A stretch of DNA of 64,000 bases, from NCBI RefSeq assembly GCF_001552135.1, contig NZ_BCQP01000010.1, positions 62,001-126,000 on the forward strand, given 5' to 3'. The notes beneath the pieces are model-generated. The model was not told the origin of the DNA. It was given only the letters and a program-made list of their open reading frames with translations, and made no database searches. Both the position numbers and the translations under genes were made by a program. Each line of letters begins with the position of its first letter. Within the stretch, counting starts at the first letter, position 1. Shown piece by piece: positions 48,564 through 57,809 of this stretch. This DNA is from Actinomadura chibensis NBRC 106107 (lineage in GTDB: Bacteria; Actinomycetota; Actinomycetes; Streptosporangiales; Streptosporangiaceae).

Positions 48564-49380
48564 ATGGACATGTCACGACGGCGGACGCTGCGGGGGGGCG
48601 CTCACCGCGCTCGCCGGGATGCTCGGCGCCTGCCGCGCGGGGCGAGCCCGTCGCCCCGGCGCGGGGCCGGTCGCAGGCTCCCCGGGCGGGTGGCGCATGC
48701 CCTGCGAAACACATCCGCACCGGCTGACCTACATGGCGTGGCCCACCCGGCGGATCTGGGGGCCGTACACGGCCGGAGTCCGCGGAGACATCGCCGGGAT
48801 CGACCTCGGCTTCAACGGTTGGGGCGGCAAGCAGGTCCACGACCGTGACGGACGGGTCGCGCGGCGGATACTCGCCGGTGAGGGCATCGAGCGGATCCCG
48901 GCCCCGATCGTCGGTGAGGGCGGCGCCGTCGAGGTCGACGGCCAGGGCACCCTGATGGCGACGGAGAGTTCACTCGTCAACGCCAACCGCAATCCCGGCA
49001 AGTCGCGCGGGGACATCGAAGCCGCGCTGAAGACCCTCTTCGGGGTGACCACCGTGCTCTGGGTGAAGGGCATCAAGGGAAAGGACATCACCGACTGCCA
49101 CATCGACGCCTTGGCGCGTTTCTCCGAGCCGGGGGTCGTGGTAATGAGCACTCCCGACGAAAAGGCTCCCTGGGCCAAGATCTATGAGCAGGCCCACGGC
49201 GTCCTGAGTGAGGCCCTCGACGGCAGGGGAAGGCGCCTGGAGATCGTGGAATTGCCCGGGCCGGTGGACATCGGCTGGCGCGGCCCGGGCCGTGCGGTCG
49301 TTCAGGTGGCCGTTGACGCGCTCGGCGAAGGCGGAGGCGGCATCCATTGTTCAACCCAACAAATGCCCAAGCCGACCTGA
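48564..49380 (+). pseudogene. Broken agmatine deiminase gene with twin-arginine signal
   Basis: The ATG at 48564 follows GAGGAG and begins a signal, MDMSRRRTLRG. In a tract of seven Gs (48592-48598) the frame must shift by one base to continue ALTALAGMLGAC, a Tat/lipobox-like end. The body has CETHPHRLTYMAWPTRRIWG, GIDLGFNGWGGKQ, GKDITDCHIDALARF and the catalytic Cys motif GGGGIHCSTQQ. Compared with normal enzymes, about 80 residues are missing near 48790 and about 45 near 49280. Two deletions plus a frameshift make it non-functional as written. Its 3' end overlaps the convergent CocE gene by 30 bases. Confidence 0.8.
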
Positions 49381-51132
49381 CGCGGATGGACGAGCCGGTA
49401 GGTGCAGCACCGACGGGTGTCGTTCGTCGTGGAAGACCGTCTGGTGGGCGACCGCGTATTCCCAAGGCTGTGCGGACGCCTGCGCGGAGCCGGTGTTGCG
49501 GTTGGGATCCTTGGCCGGAAAGTCACTGCTGGTGACCTGGAGACGGATCCGGTGGCCTTCGCTGAACCGCCAGGACGTCGGGTTCATGGCGATGCGGAAT
49601 TCCGTGACGGTGCCGGCGGTGAGCGGTTCCGGGTCGGCGAGCGACCGGCGGAAACGGGCGCGCAGCGCGCCTTGGCTGATGTTCACCGCGCGTCCTTCGG
49701 GGTCCACGTCGACGAGCCGGACGATCCAGTCGGTGTCCACCGCCGTGGACGCGGCGTAGAGGGTGACCGAGGGCGTTCCGGTGCATTCGACGTCCTCGGT
49801 GAGCGGGACGGAGGTGTACACCAGCACGTCGTTGCGGACTTCGACGGCGGCCTGGCACGCCTGGCCCATGGGGGAGACGGCGCTATTGCAGCAGGAGTTT
49901 CCTCCAGCGCTGGGCACCGGGTTGCTCGGGTCGCAGATGTAGACGTCGGCGGGGGATTCCCGCTCTGGGGGAGCGGCGCGCAACCGCCCGTCGCCCGATC
50001 GCGAATTCGCCTGCCCCCGGGAGTCCAGATAGAGCGGGGTCGTCGCCTGGTGCGGCGGCCAGGCGGCCGACGTCCTCCAGCGATTGGAACCCATGACGAA
50101 ATAGCCGACCTCTGGATCGTCGCCGGGCGCGTCGTTTCGCCCCGCGCCGCGCGGCGGTTTCAGCCACCGGTCGAACCACGCGGCCTGTGCGCCGTCCACG
50201 CGATTCCGGAAGCTCTCTCCCAGCGCGGGCCCCGTGGCCTCCGGAGCCCATGGCATGTGGATCCACGGGCCCATGATCAGCCGCTGCTCCCCGGCGGCGC
50301 CCGCTCCGGCCCGCCGGGCGAGTTCCGTGTAGTTGCGTACGGTGCCGGCGGCGAAGACGTCGTACCAGCCGCCGATGTGCAGGCACGGCACGGTGATCCG
50401 GTCGTAGCGTTCGGGCAGTCCTATCGAGGCCCAGTAGTCATCGCGTCGATCGTGTTTCAGCCATTCGAAGAAATACGGTGCGATGCCGGTTTCTCGCAGG
50501 AGGCGGAACCGGTCCAGCGGGCGCTCACGGAAAAGCCCGGGGAAGTCGTCGCTCTGCGCGTGGAGCCGGGCGGCGGCCTCCCAGTCGCGGGCGTGGACGG
50601 CGTCCTGCACGGCGAGCATCTGCACGGTCCACGACAGGACGAACGCGAGGTTCAGCACGCCGCCCTCGTACATCCAGCCGTCGAAGTAGTCACCGGCGGT
50701 GAATGCGGGGACGCAGCATTTGAGCGCCGGGGGCTTCTCCGCGGCGGCGAGGAGCTGGGTGGCCCCGGCATAGGAGAACCCGTACATTCCGACCGAGCCG
50801 TTGCTCTCCGGCAGCGTGGACGCCCACTCGACGGTGTCGTAGCCGTCATGGGCCTCCTGGCGGATCGGGTCGAACCGTCCGTCGGAGGCGTGGCGCCCGC
50901 GGCAGTCCTGGATGACGACGACGTAACCCCGGGCGGCGTACCAGGACGGATGCTGATAGGCGAACGACTGCGCCACGGCCTTGTTGTAGGGGACCCGCAT
51001 GAGCAGCACCGGGTAGTCGCCGGGCTCCGCCGGACGGTAGACGTCCGAGCGCAGGACGGTGCCGTCGCGCATGGCCGCGGGCACGTCGCGGGAGACCCGG
51101 ACGCCGTGGGCGAACACGCTGACGCCGGTCAT
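49351..51132 (-). CDS. CocE/NonD-family hydrolase (X-Pro dipeptidyl-peptidase-like)
   Basis: 593 residues. The alpha/beta hydrolase core has RDGTVLRSDVYRP, the oxyanion region YVVVIQDCRGRHASDG, the nucleophile elbow GMYGFSYAGATQ (Ser), HIGGWYDVF (Asp) and MGPWIH (His). A C-terminal jelly-roll domain (about 390-560; DVECTGTPSVTLYAASTAVD) is typical. These enzymes hydrolyse esters or amides. The ATG at 51130-51132 overlaps the RidA gene stop (ATGA). It is the last gene of the GntR-led minus operon. Confidence 0.93.
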   Translation of the reverse strand: MTGVSVFAHGVRVSRDVPAAMRDGTVLRSDVYRPAEPGDYPVLLMRVPYNKAVAQSFAYQHPSWYAARGYVVVIQDCRGRHASDGRFDPIRQEAHDGYDTVEWASTLPESNGSVGMYGFSYAGATQLLAAAEKPPALKCCVPAFTAGDYFDGWMYEGGVLNLAFVLSWTVQMLAVQDAVHARDWEAAARLHAQSDDFPGLFRERPLDRFRLLRETGIAPYFFEWLKHDRRDDYWASIGLPERYDRITVPCLHIGGWYDVFAAGTVRNYTELARRAGAGAAGEQRLIMGPWIHMPWAPEATGPALGESFRNRVDGAQAAWFDRWLKPPRGAGRNDAPGDDPEVGYFVMGSNRWRTSAAWPPHQATTPLYLDSRGQANSRSGDGRLRAAPPERESPADVYICDPSNPVPSAGGNSCCNSAVSPMGQACQAAVEVRNDVLVYTSVPLTEDVECTGTPSVTLYAASTAVDTDWIVRLVDVDPEGRAVNISQGALRARFRRSLADPEPLTAGTVTEFRIAMNPTSWRFSEGHRIRLQVTSSDFPAKDPNRNTGSAQASAQPWEYAVAHQTVFHDERHPSVLHLPARPSASGRLGHLLG

Positions 51133-51653
51133 CGCGCCCGCTGAGAGGTCGCGGCGGAATCCGGGACGGCGCGGCAGGCGGCCAGGAGCTCTATCTCGAC
51201 GCAGATGCCGAACGGCAGTTCCGCCACTCCGACCGCGCTGCGGGCGTGCCGCCCGCGTTCGCCGAGGAGTTCGTGGAGGACGGACGAGGCGCGGTCGATG
51301 ACGGCGCTCTGCCGCGTGAATCCCGGGGCACTGCGGACGAACGCGGTGAGCTTGACGAGGCGTTCGATCGATTCGACGCCGCCGACGGCCGCGCACGCGG
51401 CGGTCAGCGCGTTCACCGCCGCGACGGCCGCGGCCTCCTGCGCCTGCTCGACCGTCACGTCCCCGCCGACGTAGCCGCTGTGGAGGCGCTGACCGCGGAG
51501 CATGGGCCCGACGCCGGAGGTGTAGACGGTGCCGCGGTGGACGACCGCGGGGCGGTAGCTTCCCTTGGGCTCGGGCGGGCTCGGCAGTTCGACTCCCTGC
51601 GCCGCGGCCCGCCGCCTCAGCAGTTCGGTGGTCAACGGTGGTTCGGTGGACAT
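51129..51653 (-). CDS. RidA-family enamine/imine deaminase
   Basis: 174 residues from the ATG at 51651-51653, slightly longer than typical RidA proteins. Motifs are GSYRPAVVHRGTVYTSG, VEQAQEAAAVAAVNALTAAC, ERLVKLTAFVRSAPGFTRQS and the C-terminal RSAVGVAELPFGICVEIE, which contains the conserved Arg. RidA proteins hydrolyse reactive imines or accept enolic intermediates. Here it is coupled to the CocE gene inside a catabolic operon, so a pathway-specific role is likely. Confidence 0.91.
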   Translation of the reverse strand: MSTEPPLTTELLRRRAAAQGVELPSPPEPKGSYRPAVVHRGTVYTSGVGPMLRGQRLHSGYVGGDVTVEQAQEAAAVAAVNALTAACAAVGGVESIERLVKLTAFVRSAPGFTRQSAVIDRASSVLHELLGERGRHARSAVGVAELPFGICVEIELLAACRAVPDSAATSQRAR

Positions 51654-51685
51654 GACGCCTCGTTCGCTGGTCGATCCGGTCACGG

Positions 51686-52654
51686 CTAGAGCATCGCCAC
51701 GGCGTTGGCCGGTGAACCGACGCCGCCGCGCAGGTACAGCGGGGCGCTGACGAGCAGGAAGTCGAAGGCGCCCCGCGCCCGGCAGCGTTCGCGCAACTCC
51801 CGTAGCTCCCACAGCTCGCCGATCGCCATTCCCAGATGGCCTATGAGGCTGGAGTGCAGGAACCCGAACGGCCGCGCCTCGGGCCCGCGGTCCGGCGGCC
51901 ACGCCTCGACGCCGAGCGAGTCGCTCGCCACGGCCGTCACTCCGCCGTCCCACAGGAAGCGGGCCACGTCCTCGGTGTGGGCCAGCCCGGCGGCCGTCAC
52001 CTCGGGCCCGGCCTGCGAGACCGCCGCGCGCGCGGCGCCGTCGAGTCCGAGGTACCAGTCGAGGAACCCGGTGTAGAGCACCAGGATGTCGCCGGGTCTG
52101 AGGGTGGTCCCCTGCGCCTCCAGCGCCGCCTGGACGTCCTCGTGCGACATCTCGATCGGCTCGCCGGGGCCGTAGCGGTCATGCCGCCGCCGCATGGCGG
52201 TCTCCATGTCCACGAGGACGCCGCGTCCGGCGATCCCGCGGCGGGCCCACACGTCGACGCCGTTGACCTCGCCGCTCAGCTGCTGCTCCAGCGTCGTCCC
52301 GCCGAAGAACACGCCGGGCTCGGCGCCGATGTGGTTCAGCGCGTCCCATTGGGAGCTGACCTGCGGGTACAGCGCGTCCACGCGGTCGTCCAGGACCAGC
52401 CCCTCGCGCTTGACCTCCACCGCGTGCTCCAGGCGCGCGCGCCCGAACAGCGGCGGGTCGATGACGTCCAGGGGCGCGTTCAGGCTGACCAGCTCACCGG
52501 TCCGCACCGAGTCCAGCGCCCGCCGCCGGATCTCGTCGGTGATCAGGCCGAGCGCCCCGACTCCGGCGCACCGCGGGAGGTCCCAGGCATGCCGGCCTCC
52601 GTAGGGCGACAGCGGGAGCTCGTCGTAGCGGGGGACGGCGCGCTGGGTGCTCAT
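51686..52654 (-). CDS. Cyclase/kynurenine-formamidase-like metal hydrolase
   Basis: 322 residues of the putative cyclase family (PF04199). Segments are SSQWDALNHIGAEPGVFFGG at the metal-binding His/Asp region, GRGVLVDME, LRPGDILVLYTGF, and the late PFGFLHSSLIGHLGMAIGEL, which contains the second His. Members hydrolyse N-formyl, lactone or cyclic amide bonds using a divalent metal. It is third from the end of the GntR operon, 54 bases after the aldolase stop. The substrate is unknown. Confidence 0.91.
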   Translation of the reverse strand: MSTQRAVPRYDELPLSPYGGRHAWDLPRCAGVGALGLITDEIRRRALDSVRTGELVSLNAPLDVIDPPLFGRARLEHAVEVKREGLVLDDRVDALYPQVSSQWDALNHIGAEPGVFFGGTTLEQQLSGEVNGVDVWARRGIAGRGVLVDMETAMRRRHDRYGPGEPIEMSHEDVQAALEAQGTTLRPGDILVLYTGFLDWYLGLDGAARAAVSQAGPEVTAAGLAHTEDVARFLWDGGVTAVASDSLGVEAWPPDRGPEARPFGFLHSSLIGHLGMAIGELWELRELRERCRARGAFDFLLVSAPLYLRGGVGSPANAVAML

Positions 52655-52708
52655 GAGTCAGCTCCGATCGGTCCGTGGATGAGGTCGGGCAGGTGTGCGG
52701 GACCAGGG

Positions 52709-53353
52709 TCAGGAGGCCGCGCTCTCGCCGTGGGCGACGGCGAGGTACCGGGCGGCCTGCCGCTTGAACGCGGCCCAGTCGTGCTTTTCCAGGTGGTCGC
52801 CGCCCAAGAGCTTGTGCCCGACACCGACCGACACGGCGCCGGCCTGGAGGAACTCGTGGGCCATGGGGGCGTCGACACCGCCGGTCACGAGGAACGGGAC
52901 GTCCGGGAGCGGCTCGCGCACCATCCTGAAGTAGTCGACTCCGGCGGAGGCCGCGGGGAAGAGCTTCACCAGGTCGGCGCCGTGTTCGCGCGCGCAGACC
53001 GCCTCGGTGGGCGTGTACGCGCCGGGAACGGCCAGCATGCCGTTCGCCTTGGCCGCCGCGATCACGGGTCCGCTGGTGACCGGCGAGATCGCCATGCGCG
53101 CGCCCGCCTCGCGGACGCGCGCGACGTCCTCGACCGAACGGACCGTTCCCGCGCCGATCAGCGCCACGTCCTCGAAGGCCGCGGCCAGCAGGCGGATCGC
53201 GGTGAGCGCGTCCGGGGTCGTCAGCGACACCTCGAACGCGCGGTACCCCACCGCGACGAGGTGCTCGGCGGCGGTGGCGATGTCCTCGGGGGAGGGGCCG
53301 CGGAAGATCACGACCATGGTGGGCACCGGCGAGCGGCCGGTCTCGGGCTTCAT
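52709..53353 (-). CDS. KDPG/KHG-type 2-keto-3-deoxy acid aldolase
   Basis: 214 residues. The class I aldolase barrel has FEVSLTTPDAL (a Ser in the usual E-x-T-x-R region), VALIGAGTVRSVEDV and the Schiff-base Lys in DLVKLFPA, then LVTGGVDA. The enzyme would split a 2-keto-3-deoxy (phospho)gluconate or related acid to pyruvate plus an aldehyde. With the epimerase/dehydratase, the enolase-superfamily dehydratase and the aldehyde dehydrogenase next door, it supports a sugar-acid route. ATG at 53351-53353 is chosen; the remaining upstream frame is off-frame shadow. Confidence 0.93.
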   Translation of the reverse strand: MKPETGRSPVPTMVVIFRGPSPEDIATAAEHLVAVGYRAFEVSLTTPDALTAIRLLAAAFEDVALIGAGTVRSVEDVARVREAGARMAISPVTSGPVIAAAKANGMLAVPGAYTPTEAVCAREHGADLVKLFPAASAGVDYFRMVREPLPDVPFLVTGGVDAPMAHEFLQAGAVSVGVGHKLLGGDHLEKHDWAAFKRQAARYLAVAHGESAAS

Positions 53354-53379
53354 GCGCTGGGTCTCCCTCGGGACGGGTG

Positions 53380-54327
53380 TCAGGCGGTGCTCGCGGACAG
53401 GGTGGCCACGTAGTCGTACACGGAGCGGGCGAGGTCGAACTCCGGGACGAACCCGGCGCGGCGGATCCTGCCGTCGTCGACCGGCGGCACGTTCAGCCGG
53501 GGCGCGGCGCCCGCCACGCGGACGGGCGCTCCGGGCACCGCCCGCAGGACGGCTTCGCGCACCTGGCGCACCGAGGCCCGGTAGCCGTTGACGAGGACGA
53601 CCGGGCCGAGGTCCCGCCCGGTCAGCCAGGCGACGGCCCGTCCGGCGTCGCGGACGTAGAGGAGGTCCCAGGGTTCGTCGGAGTCCGGCACGGTCGCCTC
53701 GCGTCCGTGGGCCGCGGCGTCGGCCAGGTCGCCCAGGCAGGACTGCACTCCCCGGTAGCGCAGCCCCGGACCCCAGACGAGGGTGGGGCGGACGGCCGTC
53801 GCCCGCACGCCGTGGGCCGTCCGGTAGGTGCGGACCAGCTGCTCGCCGAGCACCTTCGTGGCGGCGTACACCGAGCCCGGGGCGAGCAGGGCGTCCTCGG
53901 AGACGCCGGTCGCCGCGTAGCGGTCGGTCGGGCCGTAGACCGTCGTCGAGGAGAGCCACACGACCCTGGTCCCGGGCCGCCGGGCGGCGATCTCCAGGAC
54001 GTGGAGGAGGCCCCGCACGTTCACCTCGACGGCGGCGGGCGGGTTCTGCTCGGCGGCCTTCGCCAGCCCCAGCCCGCCGTGGGAGTAGGAGGCGAGGACG
54101 ACGATCGCGTCGGCGCCGGCGTCGGCCACCGCCTCCTCCAGCGCGCCCCGGTCGGTCACCGATCCTTCGTACCGGCCGTAGCGGTGCGCCCCGCGGGGCC
54201 TGGGCGGGGGAGTCGACCCGGGCCGGTCGAAGACGTGGACCGAGGCGCCGCCGGCGGCGAGCGCCTCGGCCGTGTGCCGGCCGAGGAACCCGTCCCCGCC
54301 GACGATCAGCACGTTGCCGGACGTCAC
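53380..54327 (-). CDS. NAD-dependent epimerase/dehydratase
   Basis: 315 residues, an extended SDR. The cofactor motif VLIVGGDGFLGRHTAEAL is followed by SSTTVYG and the catalytic YAATK. The C-terminal part has DLLYVRDAGRAVAWL. Extended SDRs act on nucleotide sugars or as uronate dehydrogenases; operon context favours a sugar or sugar acid. The ATG overlaps the GntR gene stop (ATGA), so it is coupled to the regulator. Confidence 0.93.
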   Translation of the reverse strand: MTSGNVLIVGGDGFLGRHTAEALAAGGASVHVFDRPGSTPPPRPRGAHRYGRYEGSVTDRGALEEAVADAGADAIVVLASYSHGGLGLAKAAEQNPPAAVEVNVRGLLHVLEIAARRPGTRVVWLSSTTVYGPTDRYAATGVSEDALLAPGSVYAATKVLGEQLVRTYRTAHGVRATAVRPTLVWGPGLRYRGVQSCLGDLADAAAHGREATVPDSDEPWDLLYVRDAGRAVAWLTGRDLGPVVLVNGYRASVRQVREAVLRAVPGAPVRVAGAAPRLNVPPVDDGRIRRAGFVPEFDLARSVYDYVATLSASTA

Positions 54328-55013
54328 GCCGTACCGCCGGCCTCTCGCGCGCCGGTCTCCCCGTGGCGGCTGGCCAGGCTGTGCCGGATCCGCGAGATGT
54401 GCGCCCTGGCGACCGCCTCGGCCGTCTCGGGCGGCCCCTGGCGGATGGCGGCGTAGATGGCCTGGTGCTCCAGGAGCGCCTGCTGGTGCCAGCTCGTGTC
54501 GGCCGCCATCATCGCGAGGGCGACCATGTCCTGGACGCGTTCGAGCGAGGCCCGCAGGTGCTCGTTGCGCGCCGCCGCGCGGATCCGCGCGTGGAACTCC
54601 ATGTCGAGCGCGACGTGCCGGTCGTGGGCATCGGCGTGCAACGCGCGGGAGTGCTCTTCGAGCAGCGCCCCCATCTCGGTGATCTCCTGCTCGGTGGCGC
54701 GCTCGCAGGCCAGGCGCGCGGCCATGCCCTCAAGGGCCTCCCGCAGTTCGTAGAGGCTCAGCACGCTGGACACGTCCAGGGCTGCCACCACGGCGCCGCG
54801 GTGGACCTCCTCGGTGGCGAGGCCCGCCTGCACGAGCCGCTGGACGGCCTCGCGCACCGGGCTGCGGCTGAACCCCAGATCCTCGGCCAGGCTCGGGACG
54901 CTGAGCCGGGTCCCCGCGGTCAGCTCGCGGTTCAAGATGGCGGCTCGCAGCCGTTCGTAGACGTCGTCGGCCGTCCTTGACCGGCGGGGCATGCTGTCCA
55001 GCTCGTTCGTCAC
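54324..55013 (-). CDS. GntR-family regulator with FCD domain
   Basis: 229 residues from the GTG at 55011-55013 with GGAG upstream; the ATG at 54990-54992 is seven codons later. The winged HTH is VYERLRAAILNRELTAGTRL, then LAEDLGFSRSPVREAVQRLV. The FCD ligand domain follows (LYELREALEGMAARLACERA, EFHARIRAAARNEHLRASLE, HQAIYAAIRQG). It leads the minus-strand catabolic operon and is divergent from the transporter operon. The TTACATG(T/C)AA sites between them are its likely operators. Confidence 0.94.
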   Translation of the reverse strand: MTNELDSMPRRSRTADDVYERLRAAILNRELTAGTRLSVPSLAEDLGFSRSPVREAVQRLVQAGLATEEVHRGAVVAALDVSSVLSLYELREALEGMAARLACERATEQEITEMGALLEEHSRALHADAHDRHVALDMEFHARIRAAARNEHLRASLERVQDMVALAMMAADTSWHQQALLEHQAIYAAIRQGPPETAEAVARAHISRIRHSLASRHGETGAREAGGTA

Positions 55014-55062
55014 CTGCCGCGCTCCTTCCAGGCCGGTCCCACCCGGGCCGGTGATCGCAATA

Positions 55063-55173
55063 TTACATGCAAACCAAGCCTGTTTGGCCAGTCGCGGTAC
55101 GTGGCGATAGCTGTGACCTGGGAATACGGAGAAGTTAAATAATGAGGTCGCTCTGTTTACATGTAACATGCAA
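55063..55173. promoter_or_regulatory. Repeated TTACATG(T/C)AA sites in the divergent intergenic region
   Basis: TTACATGCAA (55063-55072), the perfect palindrome TTACATGTAA (55157-55166) and the overlapping TAACATGCAA (55164-55173) lie in the 213-base gap. One site is near each divergent start. The region is markedly A+T-rich. Binding by the GntR/FCD protein is inferred. Confidence 0.52.
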
Positions 55174-55226
55174 TCCGATACGGTCGGCCGACCTGGAAGA
55201 CACCTCGACCGTGAGTGAGGCCCGAG

Positions 55227-56255
55227 ATGATCAAGAGTGGTGTTCTGCGCGCCCGGAGGCTGCTCGCCGTCGTCACCGCCGCAGCGCTGGCCGTGACGGG
55301 CTGCGCCGCGGACGGTCCGCCCGGATCCGGCGCCGCCGGCAAGGACCTGACCCAGGTCCGCGTCGCGTTCAACCCCGGAACGGCGACCCGACTGTACGCG
55401 GCGCTCGCGCATGGTCTGTTCGAGAAGCACGGGCTGGACGTCAAGCTCGTGCAGTTCGAGAACGGGGCCGCGACGAACGCCGCGTTCGCCTCGGGCGGCG
55501 TGGACGTCGGCTACAGCGGCATCCCCGGCATCCTGGCCAGCCGCCTGTCCAGCGACACCCGCGTCTTCATGGTGGACAACGACGGCGCGGACGCCGGGGG
55601 ACTGGTGGTCACCAAGAAATCGGGCATCTCGGGGATCGAGGACCTGCGCGGCAAGAAGATCGGCACCGTGATCGGCACGACGGCCTGGATGGCGCTGATC
55701 AGCGCGCTCAAGGCCAAGGGCATCGACCCGTCCGAGGTCAAGATCGAGAACGTCGGGCCGACCGCGTGGATCCCGGCGTTCAACAAGGGGAACGTGGACG
55801 GCGTCTGGGGCTGGGCGCCGCTGATCTTCCAGATGGACGACTCCGGCGGCGAGATCGTGGCGACCGACTCCGCCTACCTGCGCAACCCGCTGCTGTGGCA
55901 GGTGCGCGGCAAGTTCCTCGGCGAGCACCCGAAGGCGGTCAGCTCGTTCGTGGCCGCCTACGACGAGGCGTCGGCGTTCGTCGGGAAGGGCGACAAGGAG
56001 TTCCTGGCCCGCATGCAGAAGATGACCGGCGCCGACGAGCCGCTCGTGAAGCGGACGGTCGAGGCGTTGAAGCCGGTGGAGGTCAAGGAGACGGCGAGCG
56101 AGGGCTCGCCGTACTCGATGACCAGCCCGAAGGGGCTGGAGGCGATCATCGGCTCCTGGGCGGACGTGCTGGTCCAGCACAAGATCCTCCAGAAGCGCCC
56201 CGAGCTCGCGGGACTGGTCGACCCGGCCCCCATCAAGCAGTACCTGGGCGAGTAG
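55227..56255 (+). CDS. ABC transporter substrate-binding lipoprotein (TauA/SsuA/NMT1 type)
   Basis: 342 residues from the ATG at 55227 with GAGG upstream; GTG at 55215 is an alternative. A signal ends in the lipobox AVTGC. The NMT1/SsuA fold is seen in ALAHGLFEKHGLDVKLVQF, NGAATNAAFASGGVDVGYSG and LRGKKIGTVIGTTAWMAL. Family members bind sulfonates, nitrate, thiamine precursors or aromatic acids, so the ligand cannot be named. It is the first gene of the plus-strand catabolic operon. Confidence 0.93.
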   Translation: MIKSGVLRARRLLAVVTAAALAVTGCAADGPPGSGAAGKDLTQVRVAFNPGTATRLYAALAHGLFEKHGLDVKLVQFENGAATNAAFASGGVDVGYSGIPGILASRLSSDTRVFMVDNDGADAGGLVVTKKSGISGIEDLRGKKIGTVIGTTAWMALISALKAKGIDPSEVKIENVGPTAWIPAFNKGNVDGVWGWAPLIFQMDDSGGEIVATDSAYLRNPLLWQVRGKFLGEHPKAVSSFVAAYDEASAFVGKGDKEFLARMQKMTGADEPLVKRTVEALKPVEVKETASEGSPYSMTSPKGLEAIIGSWADVLVQHKILQKRPELAGLVDPAPIKQYLGE

Positions 56256-56264
56256 GTGCCGGAC

Positions 56265-57041
56265 ATGAGCAGAATCCTGATGCCGCGGCGCGTGCCGCTC
56301 GGCCTCGTCGGACTCCTGGGCCTCCTCGGGCTGTGGGTGGTCGCCGTCGAGGGCGGCCTGGTGGACGAGAAGTGGCTGCCCGGACCGGGCGCCCTCGCCG
56401 CGCACACCTGGTCGCTGATCACCGACGGCTACCGCGGCACGCCGCTGGCGACGCACGTGCTGGTGAGCATCCGCCGCACCGCGATCGGCTTCCTGCTGGC
56501 CGTGCTCACCGGCGTGCCGATCGGGCTGGCCATGGGCCGCTACTGCCCGGTCGGCGCCCTGCTGGGCCCCGTGTTCGCGCTGCTGCGGCCGATCCCGCCG
56601 ATCGCGTTCATCCCGCTGGCCGTGCTCTACCTCGGCCTGGGCGAGTCGTCGAAGATCCTGCTGATCTTCCTGGCGCCGTTCATGTTCATCGTGCTCAACG
56701 CCGAGGCGGGCGTGCGGTCGGTGTCCGCGTCGTGGATCCGGGCCGGGCAGATGCTCGGGTTCTCCCGGCGCCAGATGTTCACGCGCGTGATCCTGCCGGG
56801 CTCCCTGCCCAGCATCATGGTCGGAGTCCGCACCGGAGCCGCCGTCTCGTGGGCCCTCGTCGTCGCCGCGGAACTGATCTCGGCCCAGGAGGGGCTCGGG
56901 TACATGGTCGCCTCGGCCGGCAACTTCTTCGACCTCAAGACCGTGTACGCGGGGATCTTCCTGATCGGCATCATCGGCTTCCTGCTGGACATCGCCGCCC
57001 GGCAGGCCGAGAAACGACTCCTGCACTGGCAGGGGAGGTAG
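56265..57041 (+). CDS. ABC transporter permease (SsuC/TauC type)
   Basis: 258 residues from the ATG at 56265, with AGGTG upstream; a GTG at 56256, immediately after the upstream stop, would add three codons. Six hydrophobic helices are seen. The coupling-loop region reads GQMLGFSRRQMFTRVILPGS, followed by PSIMVGVRTGAAVSWALVVA. It forms the membrane channel with the adjacent binding protein and ATPase. Confidence 0.94.
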   Translation: MSRILMPRRVPLGLVGLLGLLGLWVVAVEGGLVDEKWLPGPGALAAHTWSLITDGYRGTPLATHVLVSIRRTAIGFLLAVLTGVPIGLAMGRYCPVGALLGPVFALLRPIPPIAFIPLAVLYLGLGESSKILLIFLAPFMFIVLNAEAGVRSVSASWIRAGQMLGFSRRQMFTRVILPGSLPSIMVGVRTGAAVSWALVVAAELISAQEGLGYMVASAGNFFDLKTVYAGIFLIGIIGFLLDIAARQAEKRLLHWQGR

Positions 57042-57044
57042 GGC

Positions 57045-57809
57045 ATGACCGTGACGCATGAGGACGCGCTGGTGCTCCGCGACGTCCGCAAGTCCTACGG
57101 GGACTTCACCGCGCTGACGGGCGTGTCGCTGGCGGTGCGCCGGTCCGAGATCGTGTGCCTGGTCGGCCCGAGCGGCTGCGGCAAGAGCACGCTGCTGAAC
57201 ATCATCGCGGGCTTCGAGAAGGCCACCGGCGGCGACGTCCTGATCGGCGACCGGCCGATCACCGGCCCCGGCCCCGACCGCGCCGTGGTGTTCCAGCAGG
57301 ACGCCCTGTTCCCCTGGCTGAGGGTCTTCGAGAACGTCACCGCGGGCGCGCGGGCGCGCAGGACGCCCGGTTACGAGGCACGCGCGGCCGAGCTGCTGCG
57401 GCAGGTCCGGCTGGACGGCTTCCGCCGCAGTTACCCCTACCAGCTGTCGGGCGGCATGCGGCAGCGGGCGTCGATCGCCCGCGCGCTGATGAGCGACTCC
57501 AAGGTCCTCCTGATGGACGAGCCCTTCGGCGCCCTCGACGCCCAGACCCGCGGCGAGATGCAGGGGCTGCTCCAGGAGATCTGGGCGAGCCACCGGCCGA
57601 CGATCGTCTTCATCACCCACGACATCGAAGAGGCACTCGTGGTCGGCGACCGCGTCGTCGTCATGGGGGCCGCGCCCGGCCGGATCCTGGAGACGCTCGA
57701 CGTCGGCTTCCCGCGGCCCCGCTCGCTGGAGCTCACGACGCGACCGGACTTCAACGAGATGAAACGCCGGATCCTGCGCCTGCTGCACCCGGAGATCTAC
57801 GCCTCCTGA
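57045..57809 (+). CDS. ABC transporter ATPase (SsuB/TauB type)
   Basis: 254 residues. Walker A GPSGCGKST, Q-loop VFQQDALFPWL, signature LSGGMRQR, Walker B VLLMDEPFGALD and switch FITHD are all present. The order binding protein, permease, ATPase is standard for this transporter class. The gene starts three bases after the permease stop. Confidence 0.97.
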   Translation: MTVTHEDALVLRDVRKSYGDFTALTGVSLAVRRSEIVCLVGPSGCGKSTLLNIIAGFEKATGGDVLIGDRPITGPGPDRAVVFQQDALFPWLRVFENVTAGARARRTPGYEARAAELLRQVRLDGFRRSYPYQLSGGMRQRASIARALMSDSKVLLMDEPFGALDAQTRGEMQGLLQEIWASHRPTIVFITHDIEEALVVGDRVVVMGAAPGRILETLDVGFPRPRSLELTTRPDFNEMKRRILRLLHPEIYAS

